Below are positions 8,545-16,242 of a stretch of 25,922 nucleotides of DNA, one piece after another. Origin of the DNA: Azoarcus sp031556475 (GTDB lineage: Bacteria; Pseudomonadota; Gammaproteobacteria; Burkholderiales; Rhodocyclaceae). Numbering within the stretch: the first letter of the stretch is position 1; each line of letters opens with the position of its first letter. The position numbers were made by a program, and so were the translations under genes. The DNA is taken from the NCBI GenBank assembly GCA_031556475.1, contig JAVBSY010000092.1, positions 1 through 25,922 of the forward strand, in the 5' to 3' direction. The notes below the pieces were generated by a model. That model worked only from the letters and a program-made list of their open reading frames with translations, made no database searches and was not told where the DNA came from.

Positions 8545-9056
8545 CAACCCCTGCACCGGCGCGCGCTTCGACGGTGCGGGCCTACGTCGCTTTCGGCGCG
8601 AACCTCGGCGATCCGGCCGCCGCGCTCGTTTCCACGCTCGAGCACCTCGCCGCGCTGCCGGCCACCCGCGTCATCGCCTGTTCCTCACGCTACCGCAGCG
8701 CACCGGTCGGCGTGAGCGGGCAACCGGACTACATCAACGCGGTGGTCGCGCTCGATACCGGTCTTTCGCCACGCGCCCTGCTCGACGCCCTGCTCGATTT
8801 CGAACGCCAGGGCGGCCGTGTACGCGAGCACCACGGCGGCCGCAACGCGCCACGCCCCCTGGACCTCGATCTGTTGCTATACGGCGACACCGTACTGAAC
8901 GAACCGGGCCTCGAAATACCGCACCCGCGCATGCACCTGCGCGCCTTCGTGCTCCAGCCCTTGGTCGAAATCGCGCCCGACGCGACGATTCCCGGCCACG
9001 GCCCCGCCGCCGCCCTGCTTGCCGGCGTGGCCGATCAAACCATCACCCGCCTCTGA
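8541..9056 (+). CDS. folK: 2-amino-4-hydroxy-6-hydroxymethyldihydropteridine pyrophosphokinase
   Basis: Transfers pyrophosphate from ATP to the pterin alcohol, a step of folate synthesis just before dihydropteroate synthase. At 171 residues it has the family length (about 155-175). The N-terminal AYVAFGANLGDP is the family start, SSRYRSAPVGVSGQPDYINAV is the pterin-binding region, and RNAPRPLDLDLLLYGD is the signature with the two Mg-binding aspartates, followed by IPHPRMHLRAFVLQPLVEIAP. The start codon overlaps the pcnB stop as ATGA, so expression depends on pcnB. The pcnB-folK pair is common in beta- and gammaproteobacteria. The DMT-type membrane gene begins 16 bp later. Confidence 0.96.
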   Translation: MTTPAPARASTVRAYVAFGANLGDPAAALVSTLEHLAALPATRVIACSSRYRSAPVGVSGQPDYINAVVALDTGLSPRALLDALLDFERQGGRVREHHGGRNAPRPLDLDLLLYGDTVLNEPGLEIPHPRMHLRAFVLQPLVEIAPDATIPGHGPAAALLAGVADQTITRL

Positions 9057-9072
9057 TCCGACGCCACGCACC

Positions 9073-9435
9073 ATGCCCACATCGCTGCAAGCCATCCCGA
9101 TCTGGCTACAAACGGCGCTGCTGCTCTCCGCCTCCAACGTTTTCATGACCTTCGCCTGGTACGGCCACCTGAAGAATCTGCAGTCGCGCGCCTGGTACGT
9201 CGCCGCGCTGGTCAGTTGGGGCATCGCGCTGTTCGAATACCTGCTGCAGGTACCGGCAAACCGCATCGGCGCCACCGCGCTCGATCTGGGGCAACTCAAG
9301 ATCATGCAGGAAGTCATCACGCTGCTGGTGTTCGTTCCTTTCGCCGTGCTGTACATGAAACAACCACTGAAGCTTGACTACCTTTGGGCCGCCTTGTGTA
9401 TGCTTGGCGCGGTCTATTTCATCTTCCGCAGCTAG
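9073..9435 (+). CDS. DMT-family (DUF486) small membrane protein
   Basis: A 120-residue integral membrane protein with four predicted helices, in the drug/metabolite transporter superfamily as a single-repeat protein (DUF486). The marks are the first helix with SNVFMTFAWYGHLK, the second with SWGIALFEYLLQVPANRIG, and the third and fourth around KIMQEVITLLVFVPFAVLYMK and YLWAALCMLGAVYFIF. A four-helix DMT unit would be expected to act as a dimer. ATG at 9073 puts the first helix directly at the N-terminus; an upstream in-frame ATG at 9019 lies inside folK and adds an unlikely Pro-rich stretch. It is tightly packed between folK (16 bp) and the nucleoside kinase (15 bp). The substrate is unknown. 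Confidence 0.88.
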   Translation: MPTSLQAIPIWLQTALLLSASNVFMTFAWYGHLKNLQSRAWYVAALVSWGIALFEYLLQVPANRIGATALDLGQLKIMQEVITLLVFVPFAVLYMKQPLKLDYLWAALCMLGAVYFIFRS

Positions 9436-9450
9436 CCGAGGGGATTACCT

Positions 9451-10089
9451 ATGTTCGACAACGCACGCTACATCGTCGTCGAAGGACCTATCGGCGCGGG
9501 CAAGACATCGCTCGCCCACCGGCTGGCCGAACGCCTGCCGGCACAAAGCCTTTTCGAGCAACCCGAGGCCAATCCTTTCCTTGGCCGCTTTTACCAGCAC
9601 ACCGGGCGCTGGGCGCTGCCAACGCAGCTCTCCTTTCTGTTCCAGCGCATCGACCAGCTCGCCGGGCTCGATGCAGGCGTGCAGGGGACGCGCGTGGTAT
9701 CGGATTTCCTGCTCGAAAAAGACCCGCTGTTCGCCAGCCTCAACCTGACCGGCGACGAACTTGCCCTTTACCATCGCATCTTCGACGCAATGAAGCCGGC
9801 CGCGCTCCCCCGGCCGGATCTGGTGATCTATCTCGAAGCCAAACCGGATGCGCTGATGGAACGCATCCACCGCCGCAACATGGAAGCCGAGCGCCGAATC
9901 ACCGAACACTATCTGGAACGCGTCGCCGAACGCTACGCGCGCTTCTTCTTCCAATACGACGCCGCGCCGCTGTTCGTTGTCGATACCGGCGTACTCAACC
10001 CGGTCGACAATGAAGAGGATTTCGAGCTGCTGCTCGACCGCTTGCGAAGCATGCGCGGCCATCGGGAGTTTTTCGGCTACGCGGGGTAA
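9451..10089 (+). CDS. Deoxynucleoside kinase (deoxyadenosine/deoxyguanosine kinase family)
   Basis: Phosphorylates deoxynucleosides to the 5'-monophosphates in salvage. The 212 residues carry the P-loop VEGPIGAGKTSL at about 10-21, the substrate-site EQPEANPFLGRFY, SDFLLEKD in the position of the ERS/DRS-type catalytic motif, PDLVIYLEAKPDALMERIHRRN, and the LID-like RRNMEAERRITEHYLE. This is the dNK/TK2-like fold, not the type II thymidine kinase. GAGGGG nine bases before the ATG is a good ribosome binding site. It lies just before panB, an order I recall from other betaproteobacteria, where it is usually annotated only as deoxynucleoside kinase. Base specificity cannot be read with certainty. 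Confidence 0.9.
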   Translation: MFDNARYIVVEGPIGAGKTSLAHRLAERLPAQSLFEQPEANPFLGRFYQHTGRWALPTQLSFLFQRIDQLAGLDAGVQGTRVVSDFLLEKDPLFASLNLTGDELALYHRIFDAMKPAALPRPDLVIYLEAKPDALMERIHRRNMEAERRITEHYLERVAERYARFFFQYDAAPLFVVDTGVLNPVDNEEDFELLLDRLRSMRGHREFFGYAG

Positions 10090-10194
10090 TCCAGCAGCGT
10101 CCCCACGCCCCGACCTCACCCCGGCCTGTGTCGCATGCAACTTGTGCATTGCGCGCAGTTGGGGAAAACTTCCGCTCCCGCACAGGAATTTCCC

Positions 10195-11010
10195 ATGAGC
10201 TATCTCCAGGACGACAAGCCCATCACCCTTTTCGAGCTTGGCAAGATGCGCGCCGAAGGCCGCAAGATCGCCATGCTCACCTGTTACGACGCGAGCTTTG
10301 CCGCGCTCATCGAACGCGCCGGCGTGGATATGGCGCTGGTGGGCGATTCGCTCGGCAACGTGCTGCAAGGGCAAAAATCGACGCTGCCGGTCACGCTCGA
10401 ACACATGGCCTACCACACCGAAAGCGTCGTGCGCGGCAGCCAGCGCATGTTCGTCGTTACCGACATGCCTTTCGGCAGCTACCAGGAAAGCCCGGATCAA
10501 GCCATGCGCAACGCCGCCCGGCTCATGGCGGCCGGCGCGCAGATGGTGAAACTGGAAGGCGGCGATTTCATGGCCGAAACGGTGCGCTTCCTGGTCGAGC
10601 GCGGCGTACCGGTATGCGCCCACATCGGCCTCACGCCGCAATCGGTGCACCAGCTCGGCGGCTACCGCGTACAAGGCCGCAACGCCACCGACGCGGCACG
10701 GCTGAAAAACGACGCTCTCGCGCTGGAACAGGCCGGCGCGGCCTTGATGGTGATGGAAATGGTGCCCGCCGTGCTGGCGCAGGACATCACCGCCATGCTG
10801 ACGACGATGGCCACCATCGGCATCGGCGCGGGCCCGGACTGCAACGGCCAGGTGCTGGTGCTGCACGACATGCTCGGCATTTATCCTGGCAAGAAGGCGC
10901 GCTTCGTCAAGAACTTCATGGCCGGTGCGGCCAGCATCGAAGAAGCCGTCGCCCGCTACGTTGCCAATGTGCGCGACGGCAGCTTTCCCGCCGCCGAACA
11001 CTGCTATTGA
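10195..11010 (+). CDS. panB: 3-methyl-2-oxobutanoate hydroxymethyltransferase
   Basis: First committed step of pantothenate synthesis: moves a hydroxymethyl group from methylene-THF to 2-ketoisovalerate, giving ketopantoate. The 271-residue TIM-barrel protein has MLTCYDASFA, the Mg site VGDSLGNVLQG, VKLEGGDFM, AHIGLTPQSVHQLGGYRVQG, the catalytic-Glu segment MEMVPAVLAQDIT, and VLHDMLGIYPGKKARFVKNF. The usual GHIGLTPQ reads AHIGLTPQ here, a mild change. ATG at 10195 is chosen over an ATG at 10135 because AGGA lies eight bases upstream and homologues start MSYLQ-like. panC follows after 80 bp. panD is not in the window. The folate cofactor links it loosely to nearby folK. Confidence 0.97.
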   Translation: MSYLQDDKPITLFELGKMRAEGRKIAMLTCYDASFAALIERAGVDMALVGDSLGNVLQGQKSTLPVTLEHMAYHTESVVRGSQRMFVVTDMPFGSYQESPDQAMRNAARLMAAGAQMVKLEGGDFMAETVRFLVERGVPVCAHIGLTPQSVHQLGGYRVQGRNATDAARLKNDALALEQAGAALMVMEMVPAVLAQDITAMLTTMATIGIGAGPDCNGQVLVLHDMLGIYPGKKARFVKNFMAGAASIEEAVARYVANVRDGSFPAAEHCY

Positions 11011-11090
11011 TTTCCAGCGACCCGTTACCGCTGCCTGCCCCCGTCACTCAATCCTATCGCTCGACGCCAAGCGACCCTCGCGTTCCCGCC

Positions 11091-11930
11091 ATGCAGATCC
11101 ACACCACCATCGAAAGCCTGCGTGCCGCTCGCGCCAGTGCCGGCAAAGTCGCCCTCGTACCCACCATGGGCAATCTGCATGACGGCCATATCGCGCTGAT
11201 GCGCCAGGCCGGCGAGCGCGCAAACAGCGTCGTCGCCAGCATCTTCGTGAACCGGCTGCAATTCGGCCCGACGGAGGATTTCGACAAATACCCGCGTACC
11301 TTCGCCGCCGATTGCGACAGGCTGCGCGCGGCCGGCGTGGCTCACCTGTTCGCCCCCGACGAGGCGGCGATGTACCCGCAACCCCAGCGCTACCACGTTG
11401 CGCCGGCGCCGGAGCAGGTTTCCATTCTCGAAGGGGAGTTCCGCCCCGGCCACTTCGGCGGCGTCGCCACCGTCGTGCTGAAACTGCTCAACATCGTACA
11501 GCCCGACGTCGCACTGTTCGGCAAGAAGGACTACCAGCAGTTCATGGTGATATCCAACCTGGTGCGGGAGTTCGCCCTGCCCGTCGAAGTGCGCGCAGGC
11601 GAAACCATCCGTGCCGACGACGGCCTCGCGCTGTCCTCGCGCAACGGTTATCTGTCCGCCACCGAGCGCACCGAAGCGCCGCGGCTGTATCGCCTGCTGG
11701 ATCGCATCCGCAGCGCGGTGCGCGGTGGACAGCGGGACTTTGCCGCGCTGGAAGCCGAGGCGATGGCGGAACTCGTCCATCACGACTGGGAGCCCGATTA
11801 CGTCGCCATCCGCCGCCGCACCGACTTGCAACCGCCGGCCAATGCCGACGATCCGCTGGCCAATTCGCTCGTCGTGCTCGCCGCCGCCCGAGTGGGTCAG
11901 ACCCGGCTGATCGACAACCTGGAAATCTGA
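11091..11930 (+). CDS. panC: Pantoate--beta-alanine ligase
   Basis: Joins pantoate and beta-alanine with ATP through a pantoyl-adenylate to give pantothenate. The 279 residues show VPTMGNLHDGHIALMRQA with the class I synthetase-like HxGH (HDGH), SIFVNRLQFGPTEDFDKYPRT, FRPGHFGGVATVVLKLLNIVQPD, ALFGKKDYQQ and the KMSKS-like LALSSRNGYLS. The more common VNPLQF reads VNRLQF, which I have seen in other betaproteobacteria. It begins at ATG 11091, 80 bp after panB on the same strand; no strong Shine-Dalgarno is evident. panB and panC very likely share a transcript. Confidence 0.97.
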   Translation: MQIHTTIESLRAARASAGKVALVPTMGNLHDGHIALMRQAGERANSVVASIFVNRLQFGPTEDFDKYPRTFAADCDRLRAAGVAHLFAPDEAAMYPQPQRYHVAPAPEQVSILEGEFRPGHFGGVATVVLKLLNIVQPDVALFGKKDYQQFMVISNLVREFALPVEVRAGETIRADDGLALSSRNGYLSATERTEAPRLYRLLDRIRSAVRGGQRDFAALEAEAMAELVHHDWEPDYVAIRRRTDLQPPANADDPLANSLVVLAAARVGQTRLIDNLEI

Positions 11931-11983
11931 ACCAATCCGGGCCGCAACGTCGTTCACCACACTCGCGCACCCGGCGCGATGCG

Positions 11984-11990
11984 GTAATAA
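11984..11990 (+). promoter_or_regulatory. Possible -10 region upstream of moeA (TAATAAT)
   Basis: TAATAAT stands out as A/T-rich within the GC-rich 145-bp panC-moeA gap, about 85 bp before the moeA ATG. It is followed by GCCGGCAT, similar to bases after the candidate -10 boxes before pcnB and tkt. No matching -35 was found, so it is a weak call. Confidence 0.25.
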
Positions 11991-12075
11991 TGCCGGCATC
12001 GTGGTCGAACATGCGCCACGGCATGCCATTCGATTCACCCGCGTACCACTCGCCCCCATCGACCCTCACCCGACC

Positions 12076-13323
12076 ATGAGCCAGCAAACCGGAAGCGGCG
12101 AACGCCGCAATCACCTCAGCGTCGCGCAGGCGCAAAGCGCCATCCTCGAGCACGTATCGCCCGTGGCCGGCTGGGAGCGTGTCGCCGTGCGCGCCGCGCT
12201 CGGGCGCGTGCTGGCGCGCGACGTCATCGCGCCGTACAACGTGCCCGCGCACGACAACTCGGCGATGGATGGCTATGCCGTGCGCGCGGCCGATCTCGCC
12301 GCTGGCACCGACACCACCCTTGCCGTGGTCGGCACCGCGCTGGCCGGCAAGCCTTTTTCCGGCCTCGCCGGCCACGGTCAGGCAGTACGCATCATGACCG
12401 GGGCGGCGATTCCGCGCGGCGCCGATACCATCGTCGTACAAGAGGAAACCCGCCGCGACGGCGATAACGTGGTGATTGCCCCCGGACAACGGCCCGGCCA
12501 GAATCTGCGCCGCGCGGGCGAAGACCTGGCGGTGGGCGCCGTCGCGCTCGCCGCCGGTACGCGCTGCGGCCCAACGGAACTGGGGCTGATCGCCTCGCTC
12601 GGCATTGCCGAGGTGGCGGTGCACCGGCGCTTGCGCGTGGCATTTTTTTCCACTGGCGACGAAATTGCCTCCATCGGCCAGCCGCTCGCGCCCGGCCAGG
12701 TTTACGACAGCAACCGCTACACCCTTTTCGGCGCACTGTCCCACCTCGGCTGCGAACTGTTCGACCTGGGCGTCATCGCCGACGACCCTGCCACGCTCGA
12801 AGCCGCCTTTGCCGACGCAGCGCAGATCGCCGACGTCATCATTACCAGCGGCGGCGTCTCCGTCGGCGAAGCCGACTTCATCCGCGACATGACGGCGCGC
12901 ATGGGCGAGGTCGCATTCTGGAAAATCGACATCAAACCCGGCCGCCCGATGGCTTTCGGCCGCATCGGCGACGCTTTCCTGTTCGGCCTGCCGGGCAACC
13001 CGGTGGCGGTCCTGGTGACGTTCTATCAGTTCGTGCAGGCTGCGCTGCTGAAGATGATGGGCACCGATCCGCTGCCCGAGCCGCAACTGTTCGAGGCCGT
13101 CTGCGCCGACGCGATTCGCAAACGCCCCGGCCGGCGCGAGTTCATGCGCGGAAAGCTGACACGACGCGATGGCCGGCTGCATGTCGGCCTTGCCGGCGCA
13201 CAAGGCTCCGGCGTGCTCAGTTCGATGTCGGCGGCGGACTGTTTCATCGTGCTGTCGGAAGCCACTGGCGACGTACACGCGGGCGACACGGTGCTGATCC
13301 AACCATTCGACGGACTCATTTAA
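12076..13323 (+). CDS. moeA: Molybdopterin molybdenumtransferase
   Basis: Inserts molybdate into adenylated molybdopterin to finish the molybdenum cofactor. The 415 residues carry all the usual blocks: APYNVPAHDNSAMDGYAVRAAD in the N-terminal domain, RIMTGAAIPRGADTIV, GQNLRRAGEDL, the MoaB/Mog-like domain with FFSTGDEIAS, DSNRYTLFGAL, TSGGVSVGEADF and FGLPGNPVAVLVTFYQF, and a C-terminal beta-barrel. ATG at 12076 (MSQQTGSGERR) is preferred to a start at 12001, which adds 25 non-conserved residues. It stands alone, without moaA/moaE neighbours, between panC (145 bp) and rpiA (52 bp). The presence implies at least one molybdoenzyme in the cell. Its stop codon lies in the first unit of a 14-bp tandem repeat. 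Confidence 0.96.
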   Translation: MSQQTGSGERRNHLSVAQAQSAILEHVSPVAGWERVAVRAALGRVLARDVIAPYNVPAHDNSAMDGYAVRAADLAAGTDTTLAVVGTALAGKPFSGLAGHGQAVRIMTGAAIPRGADTIVVQEETRRDGDNVVIAPGQRPGQNLRRAGEDLAVGAVALAAGTRCGPTELGLIASLGIAEVAVHRRLRVAFFSTGDEIASIGQPLAPGQVYDSNRYTLFGALSHLGCELFDLGVIADDPATLEAAFADAAQIADVIITSGGVSVGEADFIRDMTARMGEVAFWKIDIKPGRPMAFGRIGDAFLFGLPGNPVAVLVTFYQFVQAALLKMMGTDPLPEPQLFEAVCADAIRKRPGRREFMRGKLTRRDGRLHVGLAGAQGSGVLSSMSAADCFIVLSEATGDVHAGDTVLIQPFDGLI

Positions 13324-13370
13324 GCTTAATTATTTAGGCCCACTCATTTAAGCCCACTCACTTAAGCCAA
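13315..13370 (+). repeat. Four-unit 14-bp tandem repeat between moeA and rpiA
   Basis: Four consecutive 14-bp units read CTCATTTAAGCTTA, ATTATTTAGGCCCA, CTCATTTAAGCCCA and CTCACTTAAGCCAA. Units one, three and four agree closely; unit two is degenerate. The first unit contains the moeA stop codon TAA, and the last ends six bases before the rpiA ATG at 13376. The tract is A/T-rich in a GC-rich setting and replaces any recognisable Shine-Dalgarno for rpiA. Confidence 0.8.
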
Positions 13371-13375
13371 ACTCC

Positions 13376-14044
13376 ATGACTCAGGACGCACTCAAACGGG
13401 CCGCGGCGCTGGCCGCGCTCGATGACGTTACCGACGGCATCATCGTCGGCGTCGGCACCGGCTCGACGGTCAACCATTTCATCGACGGCCTCGCCACGAT
13501 CAAATCGCGCATCCGCGGCGCGGTGTCCAGTTCCGAAGCCAGCGCTGCGCGGCTGGCCGCGCACGGCATCGCGCTGTTCGATCTCAACGAGGTAGAGGAA
13601 CTGCCGCTTTATGTCGATGGCGCCGACGAAATCGACGGCGGCTTCGCCATGATCAAGGGCGGCGGCGGCGCACTGACGCGGGAAAAGATCGTCGCCGCGG
13701 TATCGCGCCGCTTCATCTGCATCTGCGACGCCAGCAAGCGCGTCGCTACGCTTGGCCGCTTTCCGCTGCCAGTCGAAGTCATTCCGATGGCGCGCGCCCA
13801 CGTCGCCCGCGAACTCATTGCACTCGGCGGCCAGCCGCGCCTGCGCGAAAGCTTCGTGACCGACAATGGCAACCTGATTCTCGATGTGCATGGCCTGTCG
13901 ATCGATGCTCCGGCCGCGCTGGAGGCGAACATCAACCAGATCGTCGGCGTCGTCACCAACGGCTTGTTCGCCCGGCGCGGCGCCGATACCCTGCTGCTTG
14001 CCGGCACGGGCGGCGTGGAACGCCTCGAACGCCCCCGCGCGTGA
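13376..14044 (+). CDS. rpiA: Ribose-5-phosphate isomerase A
   Basis: Interconverts ribose 5-phosphate and ribulose 5-phosphate in the pentose phosphate pathway and, in autotrophs, the Calvin cycle, supplying the substrate of the phosphoribulokinase encoded near 24 kb. The 222-residue length is standard. Signatures are IVGVGTGSTVNHFID at about 21-35, the catalytic-site DGADEID, KGGGGALTREKI with the base-acting Glu, and VTDNGNLILDV. The ATG at 13376 follows the 14-bp repeat tract and has no clear Shine-Dalgarno, so translation may rely on an unstructured A/T-rich leader. phoU follows after 97 bp. Confidence 0.97.
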   Translation: MTQDALKRAAALAALDDVTDGIIVGVGTGSTVNHFIDGLATIKSRIRGAVSSSEASAARLAAHGIALFDLNEVEELPLYVDGADEIDGGFAMIKGGGGALTREKIVAAVSRRFICICDASKRVATLGRFPLPVEVIPMARAHVARELIALGGQPRLRESFVTDNGNLILDVHGLSIDAPAALEANINQIVGVVTNGLFARRGADTLLLAGTGGVERLERPRA

Positions 14045-14141
14045 GCCTTATATCACCGCACGTGAAACAAAACCTTAACCCTGGTGTGCTAACCTGCACC
14101 GTCCGTGAATAGCAGCATGACCCCATAGCGGCGTGACCAAG

Positions 14142-14837
14142 ATGAGCGAACATACTCACAAGCAATTCGATACCGAACTCGAAGCGATCCGCTCCGGCGT
14201 ATTGCAAATGGGCGGGCTGGTGGAAACCCAGGTCGCCAACGCGCTGGAAGGTTTCAAGACCGGCAACCTTGGTCTGCTGGAGCGGGTAGTCGACGGCGAC
14301 CATCGCATCAACCTGCTGGAAGTCGAACTCGACGAGGCCTGCCAGCACATCATCGCCAAACGCCAGCCGGCTGCGGTGGACCTGCGGCTGGTGATGACGG
14401 TGATCAAGTCGATCGCGGACCTGGAACGCATCGGCGACGAGGCGAAAAAAATCGCCAAGGCGGGCAAGCGCCTGCATTCGGGCGACGCGCCCTTTGTGCC
14501 GCGCATCGAGCTGGGTTACACCGCCGGCCTCGCGCTGGACATGCTGCGCAGCGCGCTCGACAGCTTTGCGCGCGCCGATATTTCCAACGCGTCGGCCATC
14601 GCGGATCAGGACGATGAGGTGGATAGCAGCTTCAAGGGCATCATGCGCCAGCTCATCACCTTCATGATGGAAGACCCGCGCACGATCTCGACCAGCCTCG
14701 AAGTGCTGTTCATCGCCAAATCGATCGAGCGCATCGGCGATCACGCCAAGAACATTTCGGAATACGTCGTTTTCCTGGTGCAGGGACGCGACGTACGATA
14801 TTCGAAATCGGCACAGATCATAGCGAGAAAGAACTGA
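14142..14837 (+). CDS. phoU: Phosphate signalling/transport regulator PhoU
   Basis: Cytoplasmic accessory protein that links the Pst phosphate transporter to the PhoR/PhoB two-component system and keeps the Pho regulon off when phosphate is ample. The 231-residue all-helical protein has two PhoU repeats, each with the metal-binding E-x-x-x-D type motif: LERIGDEAKKIAK in the first half and IERIGDHAKNISEYVV in the second. ATG at 14142 (MSEHTHKQFD) is preferred to an in-frame GTG nine bases upstream. No pst genes or phoR/phoB are adjacent, so here phoU is separate from the transporter operon. I searched the 97-bp leader for a Pho box and saw none. Confidence 0.95.
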   Translation: MSEHTHKQFDTELEAIRSGVLQMGGLVETQVANALEGFKTGNLGLLERVVDGDHRINLLEVELDEACQHIIAKRQPAAVDLRLVMTVIKSIADLERIGDEAKKIAKAGKRLHSGDAPFVPRIELGYTAGLALDMLRSALDSFARADISNASAIADQDDEVDSSFKGIMRQLITFMMEDPRTISTSLEVLFIAKSIERIGDHAKNISEYVVFLVQGRDVRYSKSAQIIARKN

Positions 14838-14840
14838 GCC

Positions 14841-14863
14841 CTGGGCCGAAGGCTTCGGCCCAG
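14841..14863 (+). terminator. Hairpin after phoU, possible terminator
   Basis: A perfect 11-bp inverted repeat (CTGGGCCGAAG / CTTCGGCCCAG) around one central base begins three bases after the phoU stop codon. It is very G/C-rich and well placed to end the long plus-strand run, but no T-tract follows, so it may be a weak or factor-assisted terminator or an mRNA-stabilising stem. Confidence 0.5.
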
Positions 14864-14965
14864 AACACTACCTGTATCCCCAAAGGCACCTCGGGTTTGA
14901 TCGAAATCGACAACCGGAACGATGCGGTGTCGGATTTTGGTTTGTAGCCGGGCTGGCAAGCGCGC

Positions 14966-15109
14966 TCAACCCTGCGCCGGCAAATTCGACAGCCAGAAGA
15001 AAACATTCGGAATGTCCTGCGGGCCTTCTGGCATGCGGATGGTGAGCGTGTCCTGTTTGGCCTCAAGCCCGATCAGTTGGTCCGACAAGGTTCGAACACC
15101 GGCCCTTAC
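14966..15109 (-). pseudogene. Decayed C-terminal fragment of a large serine recombinase
   Basis: Minus-strand translation from 15109 to a stop at 14966 gives 47 residues without a start of its own. The segment VRTLSDQLIGLEAKQDTL followed by GPQDIPNV resembles, from memory, the coiled-coil tail of large serine (resolvase/invertase-type) recombinases, where a run like LEARQDELTARLAEAP-D-PD is followed by HPN-x-x-x-IYRRKVERL. That continuation appears in a different frame just downstream as ICRRRVERAC, so a frameshift separates the two pieces. The catalytic and DNA-binding domains are absent. It lies exactly at the distal end of the MarR/repair/DUF6616 operon and overlaps its last stop codon out of frame. 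I infer a relic of the element that brought the operon in. The match is recalled, not computed. Confidence 0.5.
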
Positions 15110-15447
15110 GCGGCTTCGCCAAGCTGCGCGAGATGGCCGGCGAAATCAGTACCTTCACCGCCGGCATTGATCGTGTCGAAGTAATCGTGCCAGCCTGATT
15201 CCGCGATACCCGAGATAAGGGCTTCAAGCGCGGCATCATCAGAGCAACGCCACACTGCGAAAAATGTCTGTGCCGCAGAATGCAGCCTGGATCGATCGAC
15301 CTTGCCCAAGGCGATCGGCTCCACACCGAGCGCTGACAGCGCCGGCATAGCGGAACCGACTGCAGCGAAAAAGTGCTGACGTTCTTTTTGAGAGAGCGCC
15401 AGCCACGCCGGCTTCGCGGTATAGAGTTCGGTCAGATAGTGAGCCAT
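15106..15447 (-). CDS. DUF6616 family small protein
   Basis: A 113-residue soluble protein with no signal peptide. I recognise the DUF6616 pattern: MAHYLTELYTAKPAW at the start, a central SALGVEPIALGKV, an FFAVWRCSDDAALEALI stretch and SGWHDYFDTINAGGEGTDFAGHL near the end. It resembles a ferredoxin-like alpha/beta barrel fold of the kind used by small monooxygenases and stress dimeric proteins, but no catalytic residue can be named and the function is unknown. A strong GGAGG lies eight bases before the ATG at 15447. It is the third gene of the MarR-led operon, 27 bp after the repair-like gene. The stop codon overlaps a recombinase remnant out of frame. Confidence 0.78.
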   Translation of the reverse strand: MAHYLTELYTAKPAWLALSQKERQHFFAAVGSAMPALSALGVEPIALGKVDRSRLHSAAQTFFAVWRCSDDAALEALISGIAESGWHDYFDTINAGGEGTDFAGHLAQLGEAA

Positions 15448-15474
15448 GTTCTGCCTCCGTGTCAGTGTTGATAG

Positions 15475-16242
15475 TCAGAGCGATCGGAGTGCACGCCGGC
15501 AAATGCGTGCTGTAGCAGGGGTCGGGCTTTCGGTTGACCAGCGGGCACATAGAGCCTGAACCCAATCCGGGCGGTCCTTGCCGGCATCGTTCAGCCAGTT
15601 GCCGATCGAATCCTGCACATACTTGGCCGGATCGGCACGCAGCGGTTCGATAACGGTGAGAGCGAGTTCGGGGTGTTGCCGCAGCGCGGCGATATGGGCG
15701 CACCAGACACCACGCGGCCGGATCGCTTCCGAGGCGAAACGACGAACACGCTCGGATGGGTCGGTAGCCCAATCGGCCGCCAGCAAACCAATCGCTTTCT
15801 CCAGTTCGGCGGCGAGGCGTGGGCGAACGGCCATCCAAGCCCATTCACGCACTCCGAAATGCGGATCGTCGGCATAGGGCCGAATAGCTGCGAGCCGTCG
15901 GGCAAGGTTCGCTTCCTCGGCAGCACCGATCATGAAGCAAGCCCAGCCCCGCGCCGTGTCCGATGGGTGGCGCGCGAGCTTTTCCAAAGCGGGAAAACCT
16001 ATTCTCTTCGCGACCAGACTGGCGGCCAACGGCATTCGCCGGGAGATGCCGACCGATGCGGCCTGCTTCATCGCGGCCAGGGCATCATCACCGATCTCCG
16101 GCAGGACATTGCCCATGAGCGCCGCAAAATCGATCGCAAGGCATTCGGTCAATGTTGCAGTTTCTGCGCCAGCATTGAGCTGCGCAAGACGATCGCCCGC
16201 TATGTCCTTGACACCGCGCCCGCGGGCTTTACCCTCGCTCAT
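15475..16242 (-). CDS. HEAT-repeat DNA alkylation repair-like protein (AlkC/AlkD superfamily)
   Basis: A 255-residue all-helical protein that looks like a DNA alkylation repair (HEAT-like) glycosylase. AlkC and AlkD remove bulky or cationic N3/N7-alkylpurines. The C-terminal half shows the family pattern: SERVRRFASEAIRPRGVW, where homologues have VRR-ASEG-RPRLPW, then DPAKYVQDSIGNWLNDAGKDRPDWV, equivalent to the DPS-YVRRSVANHLNDI-KDHP block. Earlier HEAT units include FPALEKLARHPSDTARGWACF and VREWAWMAVRPRL. The changes RLPW to RGVW and VRRSVAN to VQDSIGN make activity on alkylated DNA uncertain. Its ATG overlaps the stop of the MarR gene (ATGA), so the two are translated together. Its codon use includes more A/T-ending and rare codons than the flanking housekeeping genes. 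Confidence 0.78.
   Translation of the reverse strand: MSEGKARGRGVKDIAGDRLAQLNAGAETATLTECLAIDFAALMGNVLPEIGDDALAAMKQAASVGISRRMPLAASLVAKRIGFPALEKLARHPSDTARGWACFMIGAAEEANLARRLAAIRPYADDPHFGVREWAWMAVRPRLAAELEKAIGLLAADWATDPSERVRRFASEAIRPRGVWCAHIAALRQHPELALTVIEPLRADPAKYVQDSIGNWLNDAGKDRPDWVQALCARWSTESPTPATARICRRALRSL

Noticed and set aside
9445..11001. Minus-strand open frame of 518 codons over the kinase and panB
   Set aside because: Antisense to two certain genes; composition is typical of a GC-rich shadow frame.
14045..14141. Pho box before phoU
   Set aside because: No pair of CTGTCA-like 7-mers with the right spacing is present in the 97-bp leader.
15082..15110. GGTTCGAAC resembling a tRNA T-loop
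   Set aside because: No acceptor, D- or anticodon arms can be built around it, and it is explained as codons (VRTL) of the recombinase remnant.
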